From Bremia lactucae (taxonomy: Eukaryota > Oomycota > Peronosporomycetes > Peronosporales > Peronosporaceae): a stretch of DNA of 19,633 bases. The notes under the pieces were generated by a model that was given only the letters and a program-made list of their open reading frames with translations, ran no database searches and was not told where the DNA came from. Positions 1 through 9,093 of the stretch are shown one piece after another. How positions within the stretch are numbered: the first letter of the stretch is position 1; each line of letters starts with the position of its first letter. Where the stretch lies: contig NC_090623.1 in the NCBI RefSeq assembly GCF_004359215.1, positions 2,561,843-2,581,475 of the forward strand. The letters are read 5' to 3'. The translations under genes and the position numbers were made by a program.

Positions 1-303
1 AAGGATGACGACGGCGTTAACCGTGTCATCTCCTATCAGTCCCGGCTTTTAAAAGCCGCGGAGATGAATTACCTCGTACATGACAAAGAGCTACTATTAA
101 TAAAGTATGCTCTTGTCAAGTTTCGTGTGCACCTACTGGGCACCGAACCATTTGTGGTTTATACGGATCACGCATCACTACGGACCGCAATAAACCCACC
201 GCACCTCTCGCCTAGATTGGAGAGATGGCTTACAATATTATCTGAATTTAATTTAAAAGTTGAATACAAGCCGGGTAAGTTGAATGCCTCGGCTGACGCT
301 TGA
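1..303 (+). pseudogene. Gypsy A pol: RNase H domain (C-terminal part)
   Basis: The frame is open from base 1 and continues leftward out of the window. It shows typical Ty3/gypsy RNase H blocks: VISYQSRLL, the YLVHDKELLLIKYAL helix, FVVYTDHASLRTA with the catalytic-type TDH, then RWLTILSEFNLKVEYKPGKLN. It would cleave the RNA strand of RNA-DNA hybrids during reverse transcription. It ends in a TGA at 301-303, exactly where family members read ADALSRRPD. The next codons SRRPDFELG are still readable, so the stop is a point mutation rather than the true end. ATG 64 is internal. Confidence 0.85.
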
Positions 304-330
304 TCGCGCAGACCAGACTTCGAGTTAGGA

Positions 331-1560
331 CACCAGGAAAGTGTTTAGAGCTAAAGCACAATTTCAGCCGTCGACGTTGGCAGCCATGATGGCTTACCAC
401 GCGACGAGCTCACTAGTCTCTAAAGTACAAGAGAGCTATAGTCAGGACGATCATTGTCGCCTGCTGCTGGATCACTTTGGCTGACGAACGGTAACCCTTT
501 TGTCGCACCTGAAAGCTACGCTAAATTGCTTTGGCTACAGCGATGGCCTGTTATGGCATCAGCTATCACCTTGTGATCCCTTGAGAATCTATGTGCCTCA
601 TGACACAGATCTCAAGCTGATGATCCTTCACGAGCTCCATGATGCACCATCTAGTGGGCATCTGGGCCGTGAAAAGACATTCTTACGAGTGTCAGAGGAA
701 TTTTGGTGGCCACATCTATATAGATGGGTGGCCAACTATATTCGCTCTTGCGAACAGTGTCAGCGCATTAAGCCTGCACCGTCCAGTAGCGCGCCACCGA
801 AGCCGCTACCGATTCCAACCAACTGTTGGAAGTCAGTAAGTCTGGACTTCATGTTTGGCATGCCGCCCGATCATAAGGGTCGGACAGGGCTAGTCGTCTT
901 TGTAGACAAACTGAGCAAATTGGTGCATTTAGCACCATGTAAGACATTGATCACAGGCAAGGAGGCAGCTGTCTTGTTCGTATATCATGTTTGCCGACTA
1001 CACGGGATGCTTGAGTCCAAAGTATCTGACCGGGGTCCACGTTTTGCGTCTGGTTTTTAGCAACATGTGTTCGAGCTGCAAGGTAGCAAGCCCCCATGTC
1101 GACCGCAGATTATCCACAGACCGATGGCCAAACAAAGCTTGCCAATCGGGTCGTGGCGGATGTCTTGCGCCCGATACATACTCTCAAAAAATTATGCAAG
1201 CAATTGCCCATTGTGGTGTCTGCTAAAAAAGAAAGTGTTCACGCCAGTACGGGTGAGATACTTCTCAATAAATGGTCTGCGCCATCCACGGAACCAGATT
1301 CTTATGTTGAGTCTGGATTTTCTCATGCCGGATCCGAGCTTCCTCGAAATTGCGATGAGCCGACGACAGCTCATCACGAAGAGCTTGATATTTTCGTTCG
1401 TACTCCAACTAGGAGTACGCACTCTTCGAACGGTCTTCCAACCGCTTATTATGGTGAGCCTGCACCGTCTGCTCCAACGAGCGACGCTTGCCACACTCGT
1501 TTGTGCGGAGCCCGAGTCTAAGTGGGAGCTTCTCACTATGCTCGGTACAACATAGTTACG
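331..1560 (+). pseudogene. Gypsy A pol: integrase
   Basis: The linker from about 331 (FRAKAQFQPSTLAAMMAYHA) leads into integrase. The HHCC zinc finger is visible as HDAPSSGH and later CEQCQR (about 640-770). The catalytic core begins at SLDFMFGMPPDHKG (about 840) with the first Asp, and the second is in VSDRGPRF (about 1035). A TAA at 1058-1060 and frameshifts follow. The core resumes at 1096 with STADYPQTDGQTK, where the catalytic Glu of the D,D-35-E triad has become Lys (codon 1135-1137). Further on, INGLRHPRNQ lies in another frame at about 1283. It would insert element cDNA into the genome, but this copy cannot. Confidence 0.85.
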
Positions 1561-1689
1561 TAAATACGACGATGACCCGCGAGTGTATCATCTCAACGAC
1601 GGAATCTTGCCCTTGTGACCTTGCCAGTTTGGCAAAGGTCAATAAATCTACGCCTTATGACCGACCTCTTGGCGGTATTATAGGCAAAC

Positions 1690-2184
1690 TTGATGCTAAA
1701 AAGCGTGAGCGAGACTCAACGCTTTGTAGATGAGCGATTAGCCATCACACGAAAAGTCCGTGACGCGATGGCGCACAGGACAAGCAAAATGAATATGCGG
1801 ACCGAAATGGTCGCAAATAATGAATGCTTTCAAGTGGGAGAAAAAGTACTATTAAGTACTGCTACCCTACCTAAAAATTGGAATATCTGTACTACCTGGA
1901 GGTACTACGAAGTTGTTGCCGCGTTTATTGGGCCCTTTACGGTGGTTGAAAAAGTTGGAGACTTAAATTATAGGCTCACCCTTCCCCCGTATATGAAGAC
2001 GCACCCCGTATTTAACGTGGGTCGTCTGAAACGGTATGTAGACCCAAATGAGGTCACCCCTATCCGTCTAAGGAGATCGATGGTGGCGTCGACTGTGTGT
2101 CGAGCGTCGTCGGTTGAGGGAGACGTAGAAGGTGACCTACTATCAGCCGACCGACTCCTCCCACCACGAACAGGACTCGGATAG
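1690..2184 (+). pseudogene. Gypsy A pol: integrase C-terminal (GPY/F-type) domain
   Basis: One open stretch of 164 codons. RFVDERLAITRKVRDAMAHR is the helical linker after the integrase core. Then come FQVGEKVLLSTATLPKN, FIGPFTVVEKVGDLNYRL and the block YMKTHPVFNVGRLKRYVDP, which together are the GPY/F-type C-terminal domain of Ty3/gypsy integrases. In this family the domain binds DNA and holds the complex before the chromodomain. A stop at 2182-2184 comes early, because related sequence stays readable downstream in other frames up to the chromodomain. Confidence 0.85.
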
Positions 2185-2384
2185 CGGGAACATCACGCGA
2201 GTAACTCGGACTCCTCAGCATTATCCTTTCAAAAAGGTCAAGCGCGTCTTCAGGCGTTCATAGCCCTGACGAGTCTTCGCCCGGACATCACAAAGATCCG
2301 AGGTCAGTCGTGAGACTTGACCCTCGAGATCTGCCATGCGTCATTCAGTAGCGCTGAACGCCTGTGACTGAACGGATGAAGGAA

Positions 2385-2650
2385 AGGCAGCCGCGAGTTG
2401 GTGGGTGAGATCGCCAGTCCTATCTGGCGCCGCCTGCACTGATGGATGCGGGTCGGAATCATCGCTTTCTTGTTGAAGGGTTTCTTGCCCACCTCTCCGT
2501 GAGGTAAAGGAATCAGAGCTTCGTCCAATGGTAAGGTTACCGGAAGCGTTTCGACTCTTGACAACCCATCTATACCCCACGTATTTTATTGTGCCCGGCT
2601 TGGTGGCTGCCTATGAAAAGGAGCACCAGCTGAGGCCTCTTCGCTAGTCT
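2385..2650 (+). pseudogene. Gypsy A pol: decayed chromodomain
   Basis: Across shifting frames the + strand reads HRFLVEGFLAHLSVR (about 2456), then NQSFVQW, GYRKRFDS and finally VPGLVAAYEKEH (about 2595-2630). These match, in order, the first strand, the WKGY-type core, the DSW motif and the terminal helix of chromodomains found at the end of chromoviral integrases. In-frame TAA and TGA codons stand where Lys/Arg and Trp would be expected. Chromodomains of this type direct integration to marked chromatin. Open frames on the - strand over 2304-2580 are shadows of this region. Confidence 0.7.
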
Positions 2651-2659
2651 CAAATGATC

Positions 2660-3518
2660 AAGCAGAAGCAGCGTTGTGAGAAGAAGTACCGCCCATGATT
2701 TCTTTCACACGCAAGACCGCTGTTTCATCGCATCGGGATGCGGATGAATGCGGCGCAAATATTTTGCCTCGTATAAGTCGGGCGTTTCATTTGAGCGCAA
2801 CACGACCAGGATCGAGAAATGACGCCCAAGTGATTTTCCCTGAGCCCTCCATGACTTAAAACGCCATAATAATTATTTGCGTCTAAAAGAGCGCGCTCTA
2901 GGAGCGACTCTCTTGGCCCGTTTAAACAAGGCCATCTAAATGGAGGGGGCATCTGTGATTTGCTATCCGTCACATAGCCACGTTCAAAACAGTTGGCTTG
3001 TCACACAGAGTGAGCACGTTCACGTGTCGTCGGCGGAGCTTTAGGTTCCGAATTCTCTATGTCAGAACCGTTATGGATTATGGTCTGAGCATAAGGCATT
3101 GTAGTTATACCCAACGCAGAAGCGGCTGCGCTTTTATGGGCAGCGCTCGCATTATTTGTCGTTGTGCTTTCCAGCGCAGAAGACGAGACAACATTCGTAA
3201 ATTTTGCTGTCTCCAAGTTGTGAGCCATGAAAGAAGTTTGGATGGGCAATAGTGCAGCTCGATGTCCGCATCACTACTATGAGGTGACGGCAACGGTGTC
3301 GACTCATTGTAGTCGACAATGAGCGACGGATCAACATCCTCAATGTGAAAGTGGGATGGACCCTTTAGCCCTGTCAACGCGACAGCCGCAGTGGCTGTCG
3401 GCGTTCCGACTAAGGCATTAGACGCGGCCGGCGTGTTAACGCGGCGCGTGCGCTTAGTGAAAGGTTGAGTGGGCGTCTTCGCAGACGACCCGCCAAAGTG
3501 GCCCCTTTCAGGTGGCAT
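2660..3518 (-). pseudogene. Antisense coding-like stretch between chromodomain and 3' LTR
   Basis: The - strand reads like protein from an ATG at 3518 (MPPERGHFGGSSAKTPTQ), followed by a low-complexity, Ala/Ser/Thr/Pro-rich hydrophilic sequence (HIEDVDPSLIVDYNEST, LPSPHSSDADIELHY). One frameshift near 3247 restores the phase (PIQTSFMAHNLETAKF onward). A TGA near 3001 and later frameshifts end it by about 2660. No domain is recognised. The style resembles the disordered N-terminus of a gag protein, but the 5' LTR, primer site and CCHC knuckle that should accompany it are absent. It may be an antisense accessory gene of this element or a gag fragment inserted backwards. Confidence 0.4.
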
Positions 3519-3567
3519 CTTTTGCGCCGTGGATGGAAACACATGCGCTAGAGTGATTGAGTGAACT

Positions 3568-3809
3568 CCTATGTGCAACACATACACAAGGATTGGTCAC
3601 AAATCTAAATCACACCCTAGTGGGGGGGGGTCTTATAACTTTATTTAAGTAATTGACCACCCCCTTAAGTACACCAAGTGTACTCAACGAGGACTGTGTA
3701 ACATTAGGGCAACGTTAGCCCGTTACGCCATCCCCCCTTTAAGAACGAATTTACATTTTTAAATTCGTCAAAGAGGAAAAAGGAACTAAGAGCAGCTTTA
3801 CGCGCCGCT
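3568..3809 (-). other. Inverted segment: polypurine tract plus first part of 3' LTR
   Basis: Read on the - strand, this block gives a purine-rich tract followed at 3727 by CGTAACGGGCT and about 160 bp matching the first part of the solo LTR at 12498-12640. The next bases to the right (3810 onward) match the rest of the same LTR, but on the + strand. Flipping 3568-3809 would place the tract and an uninterrupted LTR in + orientation, where a gypsy 3' end belongs. The simplest reading is a local inversion. A chimeric assembly is the alternative. Confidence 0.65.
3728..3743 (-). other. Polypurine tract of gypsy A (inverted)
   Basis: The - strand reads CTTAAAGGGGGGATGG immediately before the LTR start at 3727. 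A purine run next to the 3' LTR is the primer for plus-strand DNA synthesis in LTR retrotransposons. It lies within the inverted block. Confidence 0.65.
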
Positions 3810-4186
3810 TGCATTCACATTAGAAGGGATGACGGCTAGCGTCATCCGTTACGCGAGGTATCTAGAAAGATACGCTCGCAACACATACTAAGTGTTATCT
3901 ATAGAGATGACGTTTTTGATTGGTAAAATTAGGTATTTATTTTTAATACGATTAATTATAAGCCAGTCTAAAAACTACATTCTACTGAGTAAGTGCGCAC
4001 GAGGAGCCGGATTGCCCCTTTTGTGACGACACTTTACTTGAGGAATTAGTGCGTCGGGTTAAGTCGCTAACGCGCCCACCAAAATTACCTTACTGCACGC
4101 AAGAGAGGCCTTTTTAACCACTTCCTCGCTGAGCTAGAGTGTGTTTATAAGTAGGGCGTGGCCGCATTAAGACGTGCCCACCTACA
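3810..4186 (+). repeat. 3' LTR of gypsy A, distal part
   Basis: It aligns along its length with 12656-13029, for example GCGAGGTATCTAGAAA, AAGTGCGCACGAGGAG, TCGCTAACGCGCCCACCA and the end GACGTGCCCACCTACA. By eye the two copies are about 80-85 percent alike with small indels. The first 160 bp or so of this LTR lie inverted at 3568-3727. A palindrome at 3827-3847 is shared with the solo LTR. Confidence 0.8.
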
Positions 4187-4619
4187 GATTCATTATATTA
4201 CGCGCTTACTCTGTAAACCTCCACCCTTTTTGTATTAGCTTACGTGGCCAAACGCTTTCACCTCGGACGGTCTTAAAACCTTTATGATATCCCGCGCGGT
4301 CCCGTAATATTTGTTCTTGCGTCGATCTCAAAAATTGTCGAAAGAAAGCTTATGCTGCACATTCTTTATATCCTCATTGGAATGCGTTACCGAGATAATG
4401 CAAGTGCAGAAGAGGTTGACGCTTTTTGAATGATTTCGAAAAGGATAGAAACTCATGAGCATCGAGGCAGAAAACGTAATATGCTTGGAAAATGTACATT
4501 CTAAATCTTGCAGCTGCCATCATTTTATAAAACCCACTTGAGTGCGAGTCTCAGGTAAATATTTGTTTAAACATGAATATGCACTTGTGTGGAAAAGACC
4601 TGCAACGCAGAGAGAAAAT
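4187..4619. other. Intergenic spacer, nothing recognised
   Basis: This lies between the gypsy A LTR and the copia LTR. No open frame of note, no repeat shared with the rest of the window and no RNA gene was seen. Confidence 0.5.
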
Positions 4620-4707
4620 TGTTGGGGTATGACAACACACTGCGTAAGTGTAGGTGAAAATGGAAAGTATTTTAGTTCTTATAAAACCCTTATACATGTA
4701 ATGTAAG
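4620..4707 (-). repeat. 3' LTR of the copia element
   Basis: This aligns with 8667-8764. Shared blocks are TATGACAACACACTGCGTA, TGTAGG, GAAAATGGAAAGTAT and TACATGTA...AATGTAA. It is about 88 bp, very short for a copia LTR, so the inner border may have eroded. It lacks a 7-8 bp block (around ATGTCTTC) that the other LTR has. Confidence 0.65.
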
Positions 4708-4739
4708 CTGTAAATTGGTTTCAATATTCTCCTGCTGGA

Positions 4740-5330
4740 TTACCTTGTCTTGACTTGATAACGGACAAAATGATAGTGTATATCAATGTGCTTCGCACGA
4801 CTTTGATACCCTTCATTTTACGAGATAGCGATCGCTCTTTAATTGTCCTCGTGCACCTTTACTGGACCATCAATCTTGACCTTCATCTCCAGCAATAGCG
4901 ATTTAGTCCACAATACTTCTTGAATGCACAATGATAGAGCCACATATTCGGCTTCAGCAGTGCTTAGCGACACACTGTTTTGCATTTTTATCTTGAAAAT
5001 CATGGGTGTCCGTTGACCATCACCATCACACCTGATGTTGAGCGTCGATCGTCCTTGTTCCTGCCCCAATCATTGTCACTAAATGTACTCAGCTGCAATT
5101 CACGTGACTTGCTCCAATAGCAGATTCCACCCTAGCGGTTGACTTTAATAAACGCAGCCCTCGGAGGCCGCATTCCAATGTTTTTCACTAGTTTTCTCTA
5201 AATGTCGACTCAATTGACACACCGCGAATGCAATACTGGGTCTTGTGCCAGTTGCCACGTACAGAAGTGAACCCAACAAAAACGATACGGACAATTCTTC
5301 ATTTTTGGGTCCATCACTTCACCCTTTATC
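4740..5330 (-). pseudogene. Copia RNase H domain
   Basis: After IMIKGEVMDPKMKNCPYRFC and TWQLAQDP come frames carrying LSTFSDNDWG and DDRRSTSGVMV (the copia DADWAG / RRSTSG blocks, first Asp kept). Next is KMQNSVSLSTAEAEYVALSL, with the signature STAEAEY, and then VKVHEDN. A TAA interrupts at about 4839, but AKHIDIHYHFVR is readable to about 4750, which is the end of the domain. The order and motifs are those of Ty1/copia RNase H. Confidence 0.85.
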
Positions 5331-6442
5331 ATGATCTGGCCTTCCACAACCGGATGATACACCGGTCTAGCATTATCTTGATTAAAAAATTTACCATTCT
5401 TGCTATACACGCGCTTTGACTGATCTTGAGCTTTTTCTCCTCCATCTTGAAGTCAACTTCGATGCCCAGAATAAATCGCACTTTACCTAGTGTCTTGAGC
5501 TGAAACTTAGTTGACAATTTATCAGCAACTTGCTTAACTAATTCGTACGAAAGACCACCAATAAGCATGTCGTCGACATATAACGTCACGTAAATCCATG
5601 AAAAATTGTCAAATCGACGAAACACATGCCACAGACCCCAAGCTCTTAAAGTTCCTTAAAATAGTCTTAAACCGTGTTGCAGCAGCTTTTTAGTTCATAC
5701 AGGCTTCAATTTAGCTTCAGCACTTGACTCGATTGCAATTCAACGCCCTCAGTTGTATTAATAAACACCTCTTCTTCGAGAACACCATTGATAAATGCTG
5801 TATCGACATCATCTTGATTTATAGCCATCTCATCATCGCAACACACCGCGAAAACCACACGAATTGAATTCATGTGCGCGACCGGAGATACGTATCGCAG
5901 TAATCAATTTTATAGGTCTGACGATAACCTAGTGCCACAACCCGAGCCTTATATTGCTGAATATCACCGTTTTCATTTCGCTTGATGGTGAACACCCACC
6001 AGTTCCAATTACCTTCTTATTTGTTTCTTGTCCACGGGACTCCACGTCTTTTGCAATTTATTGCCTTCATGTCGGCCTTTATCGCTTCTGTCCACATCGT
6101 TCTTTGTGGAGACTTCATACTATCTTGGTACGTTGATGGGGTTTCAAATGCCGCATTAGGTTGATCATACTCAATACGATATCGTTTTAAGGCACGTTTC
6201 ACAGATTCATCTCCACGTGACGAAACGATAGCATCTGACACCTCGACTGGAACCAAAGCTTGTGAGTCTGGACTTGCAGGAGATATTACAAGAGGGTTAT
6301 TGTGTCCGATAACACGAGGTGAATGTGTCTCCAGACTGTCATCGTGATTAGTCCATCCATTTCTGGGCACAATGTACACGTCGTCGATATCGAAAGCAAA
6401 ATCACCTCCATGTCCATTATCTAGACGTGTCCCCAACGACAT
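5329..6442 (-). pseudogene. Copia reverse transcriptase with upstream linker
   Basis: 6017-6442 is an acidic linker ending in PSTYQDSMKSPQRTMWTEAI and KADMKAINC, the standard entry into copia RT (EAM.S...W..AI..E). Eroded RT follows between about 5626 and 6016, with recognisable VVFAVCCDDEMAINQDDVDT and AFINGVLEEEVFINTTEGV on the - strand. 5329-5625 holds the catalytic block TLYVDDMLIGG (YVDD at 5569-5580, intact), VADKLSTKFQLKTLGKVRFI and LGIEV, then KISQSACIARMV. This is the polymerase that copies element RNA into DNA. Several frameshifts inactivate it. Confidence 0.85.
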
Positions 6443-6504
6443 TTATTCTTTATGAGGCGAGACTATTTGATCACTGTTAGTCTTGTCAGCCTACATAGGT
6501 TCCT

Positions 6505-7199
6505 TTACATCGTGATTCGAGGAAAATGGTTATTGATCCCTGTATCTTCGATTCCTTCGTCATTTATTTTTGCGTGCTGACGAGTCGATGCAGGTGCATC
6601 ATCAACAACTTGTACATTCTTCGTCCGTGGCTGTTCTTGAAATGTCACTGATCTTGTGACATCCAGTCTTTTCAAATTATAATTCCAGACCCGATTACCC
6701 TTCACTTCGTGAGAGTAATCAATAAACATGCACCAAAATACCTTCGTGTCCAATTTAGCACGTTTCGCTATGTCAATGTGTGCGTAACGTTGAGCATCAA
6801 AAACGCGCATATGTGATAAGTCTGGCTTCAATCCAAAACACATATCAATTGGAGTCTTTGTCGGGAGTGAAGCGCACGTAACCCGGTTGGTCACATATAC
6901 AGCTGTATTTATAGCTTCAGCCCACCACTTCTTTTCCACTTGCGTGTGGTTTAGCATCGATCTAGCACTTTCCGTCAGTGTCCTCTTTATTCGTTGAGCC
7001 ATTTCATTTTGCTGCGGGGAATATGACACTGTCGCTTGGTGTACTATGCCTGCCTTGCGAAAAACTTCAGCGATTTTCTTGTTGATGTATTCGCCACCAT
7101 TGTCGTTGCGAATGCATTTGATCTTGGAATTTAGTTGGTTTTCCATCATTGACTTGTATTCGATGAACTTTCCCAGCACTTTAGACTTATTAGCGATGA
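6505..7199 (-). pseudogene. Copia integrase core
   Basis: A long open stretch of 224 codons. It contains KIKCIRNDNGGEYINKK with the second catalytic Asp, then VSYSPQQNEMAQRIKRTLTE, KKWWAEAINTAVYVTNRV and the copia-specific MRVFDAQRYAHID and VFWCMFIDYSHEVKGNRVWN. Counting from the Asp, the residue 36 positions on, which must be Glu in D,D-35-E integrases, is Gln (codon 6994-6996, GAA to CAA). The enzyme is therefore dead even where the frame is open. An upstream frameshift separates it from the first Asp. Confidence 0.85.
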
Positions 7200-7520
7200 A
7201 ATATCACCGCGTAGCGCAAAAATTCATCCAGAAACGGAACCATATATCGCACTCCTCCTTGAGACTTTGTCTCCATTAAACTCATCACATCACTGTGAAC
7301 AATTTGGAGCAGTGATTTTTATCTTTACTTTGCCGTGACTTGACTTTGGAAATGGTTTGACTGACGACTTTCCAGTCATACATCCCTCGCGAATTTCGTC
7401 TTGATCATCGATATCATCACTCCGAGCTTGCACATTTATTTCTTCTACACAATTGTGTAGGTTTTTCATCGTCTTCATTAGAAGACGTTCTAGTCGTGCA
7501 TGCCACACACTAGAACTCAC
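7200..7520 (-). pseudogene. Copia GAG-pre-integrase domain
   Basis: The - strand reads SSVWHARLERLLMKTMKNLH and, further on, REGCMTGKSSVKPFPKSSHG. These are the H...H and C..C half-sites of the zinc-binding domain that precedes the copia integrase core. In CMTGK only one Cys is left, and the preceding position reads R where Cys is usual. A frameshift follows and the strand then reads GGVRYMVPFLDEFLRYAVIF at about 7200-7265, the start of the integrase core. Role: the N-terminal zinc domain of integrase. Confidence 0.75.
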
Positions 7521-7559
7521 ACTTTAATTCCACGACCAGACACTTCGCTAGTGAATGCC

Positions 7560-8131
7560 GACTCTAATGTTGCACATTCCATCACAAATATTTTTCCAAT
7601 TTGTTTATTTTTTGCCACCACATCTTGACCTTTCCTGATCATACATGTTTTTTCCGTAAAATTGACATCCAACGTTTATTCCGATAGTGCAGAAATCAAT
7701 AGCAGTCTGCGATCCAACTCTGGAATGTACAGTACGTCTTCAATTCGAATAGGCACATTTTTTTTCAAACTCATTAGAATCGTACCAATTCCAGCAGCCA
7801 CAATTGGCTGCCGATTTGCGATCGAGATGCCAACTGATCAATACAACGATCGAAACTCCAAAAAATCATCTTGGTATGGGCACATATGACCTCTCGGACC
7901 ACTGTCGAGTAGCCACTCTTCCGAGCCATGTTTACTAACAGTAAAAGCTTGCTCGTTAATTTTCTTGTTGGTTTGATTCTTCCAACAGTCTTGTTCTTGT
8001 GACTCTGTTTTCCAAATACGAAACACGTTCCGGTAAACATGTTTCTTGTTTCCTTCGACCGAAAAACTTTGCCTTTTACGCCTGTTGTAGCCTTCAATGC
8101 AAGTTCGCTCTTCTCCTTCACGGTGAATCAT
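7560..8131 (-). pseudogene. Copia nucleocapsid knuckle and aspartic protease
   Basis: Two overlapping frames on the - strand are needed. One gives CFVFGKQSHKNK, a CCHC knuckle whose second Cys is Phe, ending DCWKNQTNKKINEQ in the other frame. That frame continues EEWLLDSGPRGHMCPYQDDF, which is the copia protease active site (WLLDSGA.GHM type) with the DSG triad intact. Downstream, IGSQLWLLELVRF and an eroded region to about 7560 stand for the rest of the protease. The protease would cut the gag-pol polyprotein. Confidence 0.75.
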
Positions 8132-8663
8132 TTGGCTTGGAATAGATCAATGTCCCTCATGTTCTCAATGAATCTGATGATCTGATCATACTCATCAAAC
8201 AAGCTTTCAAGCAGTATAACGAGCTGCTCGTCAGACGAAACTTCGTCTCCGATGGCTTGCATGGATATGCACAGCTCATCAAACTGCAGAAAGTGATCCA
8301 GTACAATCTCTCCCTTCTGCATCTTGAAATCATGCAGCTGTCGACGCATCTGAACACGGTTTAAATACTTCTTCGAATTTTTTTTTTTAGAATCTCCCAA
8401 GCTTCTGCAGTCGTGCCTGCATTTTCGGACCATGGACTGTAGATTTGGGGTATTGACGTACACACAATCGCGAAGGCCTTCGTATCATTGAGTTTCCATA
8501 TCGACGCGTCGGCCCTCGTGGCCTCGTTCCACTCGGTGCCTTGGTCGCGTCGATTTTCACCAGTAGCCCTTTCTTGGCTAATTTCATCCGGGCATTAAAC
8601 TTTCATACAAAGTAGTTGTCCATGTTAAGGACATCATTCGCCTCACCCGTGTTTGGGCTCATA
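8128..8663 (-). pseudogene. Copia gag (capsid region)
   Basis: From ATG at 8663 the - strand reads MSPNTGEANDVLNMDNYFV and then a TGA where copia gags have Trp (the usual FxxWK context). KFNARMKLAKKGLLVKIDATK follows in frame. A frameshift leads to WKLNDTKAFAIVCTSIPQIY and AGTTAEAWEIL. After a poly-A run at about 8380-8392 comes KKYLNRVQMRRQLHDFKMQK, then VLDHFLQFDELCISMQAIGD and LLESLFDEYDQIIRFIENM. These are the typical helices of the copia gag (UBN2-like) family. The protein packages element RNA in virus-like particles. The homopolymer run at the frameshift could be a sequencing or replication slip. Confidence 0.8.
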
Positions 8664-8666
8664 ACC
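8651..8666 (-). other. Candidate primer-binding site of the copia element
   Basis: Directly after the 5' LTR the - strand reads GGTTATGAGCCCAAAC. The position is right for a tRNA primer site. The sequence resembles the half-tRNA or methionine-type sites seen in copia elements, but no tRNA was available for comparison. It overlaps the first possible gag ATG. Confidence 0.45.
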
Positions 8667-8764
8667 TGTTGGAGTATGACAACACACTGCGTAGAATGTC
8701 TTCGTGTAGGAGAAAATGGAAAGTATATTCGTTCCCTAATACATGTACCATACTTAATGTAACA
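8667..8764 (-). repeat. 5' LTR of the copia element
   Basis: This is the matching copy of 4620-4707, about 98 bp. On the - strand it runs from TGTTACATTAAG to CATACTCCAACA, giving the expected TG...CA ends, and it abuts the primer site at 8666. The outer border is set by where similarity to the other LTR stops. Confidence 0.65.
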
Positions 8765-8921
8765 ACCTCGCTTGCTCTTTGTGTCATTCACGACAGTAGC
8801 CGCCATATCAGCACGACAACTAGCCGTAGCTTGATGTCCCACCTTCAACAGAAATGACAAGTGAATATTTATTAGTGTTGTGAGTCTGTGAAACTCCTAT
8901 GCTCTTCCTTATCTGTCCACG

Positions 8922-9093
8922 ATGGCCGAAGGTCTCAAAAGAAAAGAAATTCCCGTCCTTTATCAAGGGTCCTTCCTGTCCCTCAACAGTCGGTTGCGGG
9001 TGACTTCCAATGAGACGCACCTCACAACTTCAACAAAGGACATCAAGCGACTTCCAAAAGCACTGGTATCTAATTTGCCTATCATCTACGAAC
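8922..9093 (+). CDS. Possible first exon of the unknown gene
   Basis: ATG 8922 sits in a good initiation context (CCACGATGG) and opens 57 codons to 9093 (MAEGLKRKEIPVLYQGSFLS...NLPIIYE). If a 60-bp intron from GT at 9094 to AG at 9153 is removed, the phase is kept and the frame runs straight into the long downstream frame. The donor GTGGTG is only a fair match to the usual GTRNGT type, so this is a model and not a proof. Without the intron the frame stops at 9111-9113. Confidence 0.35.

Larger units (their letters stand above)
1..4186 (+). mobile_element. Ty3/gypsy chromoviral retrotransposon, 3' part (gypsy A)
   Basis: The window opens inside the pol gene of a Ty3/gypsy element on the + strand. 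In order it holds RNase H, integrase with an HHCC zinc finger, the integrase C-terminal domain, a decayed chromodomain, an anonymous 0.9 kb with antisense coding potential, a polypurine tract and the 3' LTR. RNase H, integrase, chromodomain, LTR is the order expected for chromoviruses. The 5' LTR, gag, protease and RT lie left of the window if present. The LTR ends CCTACA at 4186, matching the end of the solo LTR at 12498-13029. Stops and frameshifts throughout show a dead copy. Confidence 0.88.
4620..8764 (-). mobile_element. Ty1/copia retrotransposon (degenerate, near full length)
   Basis: Reading right to left on the - strand it has a 5' LTR, primer site, gag, zinc knuckle, protease, GAG-pre-integrase, integrase, RT, RNase H and a 3' LTR. 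Integrase before RT is diagnostic of Ty1/copia. Both LTRs begin TGTTGGRGTATGACAACACA when read on the + strand. The internal region is about 3.96 kb. Frameshifts and stops occur in every domain. No matching target duplication was found: AAAAT is on the left and ACCTC on the right. Confidence 0.88.

Noticed and set aside
1192..1536. - strand frame of 114 codons
   Set aside because: It is opposite gypsy A integrase, whose motifs are clear on the + strand.
2304..2580. Two overlapping - strand open frames of about 80 codons
   Set aside because: They lie exactly opposite the decayed chromodomain, whose motifs on the + strand explain the region better.
3617..3626. Run of ten T/G (poly-G) as a possible special structure
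   Set aside because: A single homopolymer within the LTR copy, absent from the other LTR. It is more likely slippage or a sequencing effect.
3597..4186. Two separate LTR fragments in opposite orientation
   Set aside because: The pieces are complementary parts of one LTR with no overlap, and a purine tract sits at the right place. One inverted block is simpler than two insertions.
8770..8800. GTGTCATTCACGAC as an oomycete initiator element for the unknown gene
   Set aside because: It is only a partial match to the initiator consensus as I recall it, with no companion motif seen. Too weak to list as a promoter.
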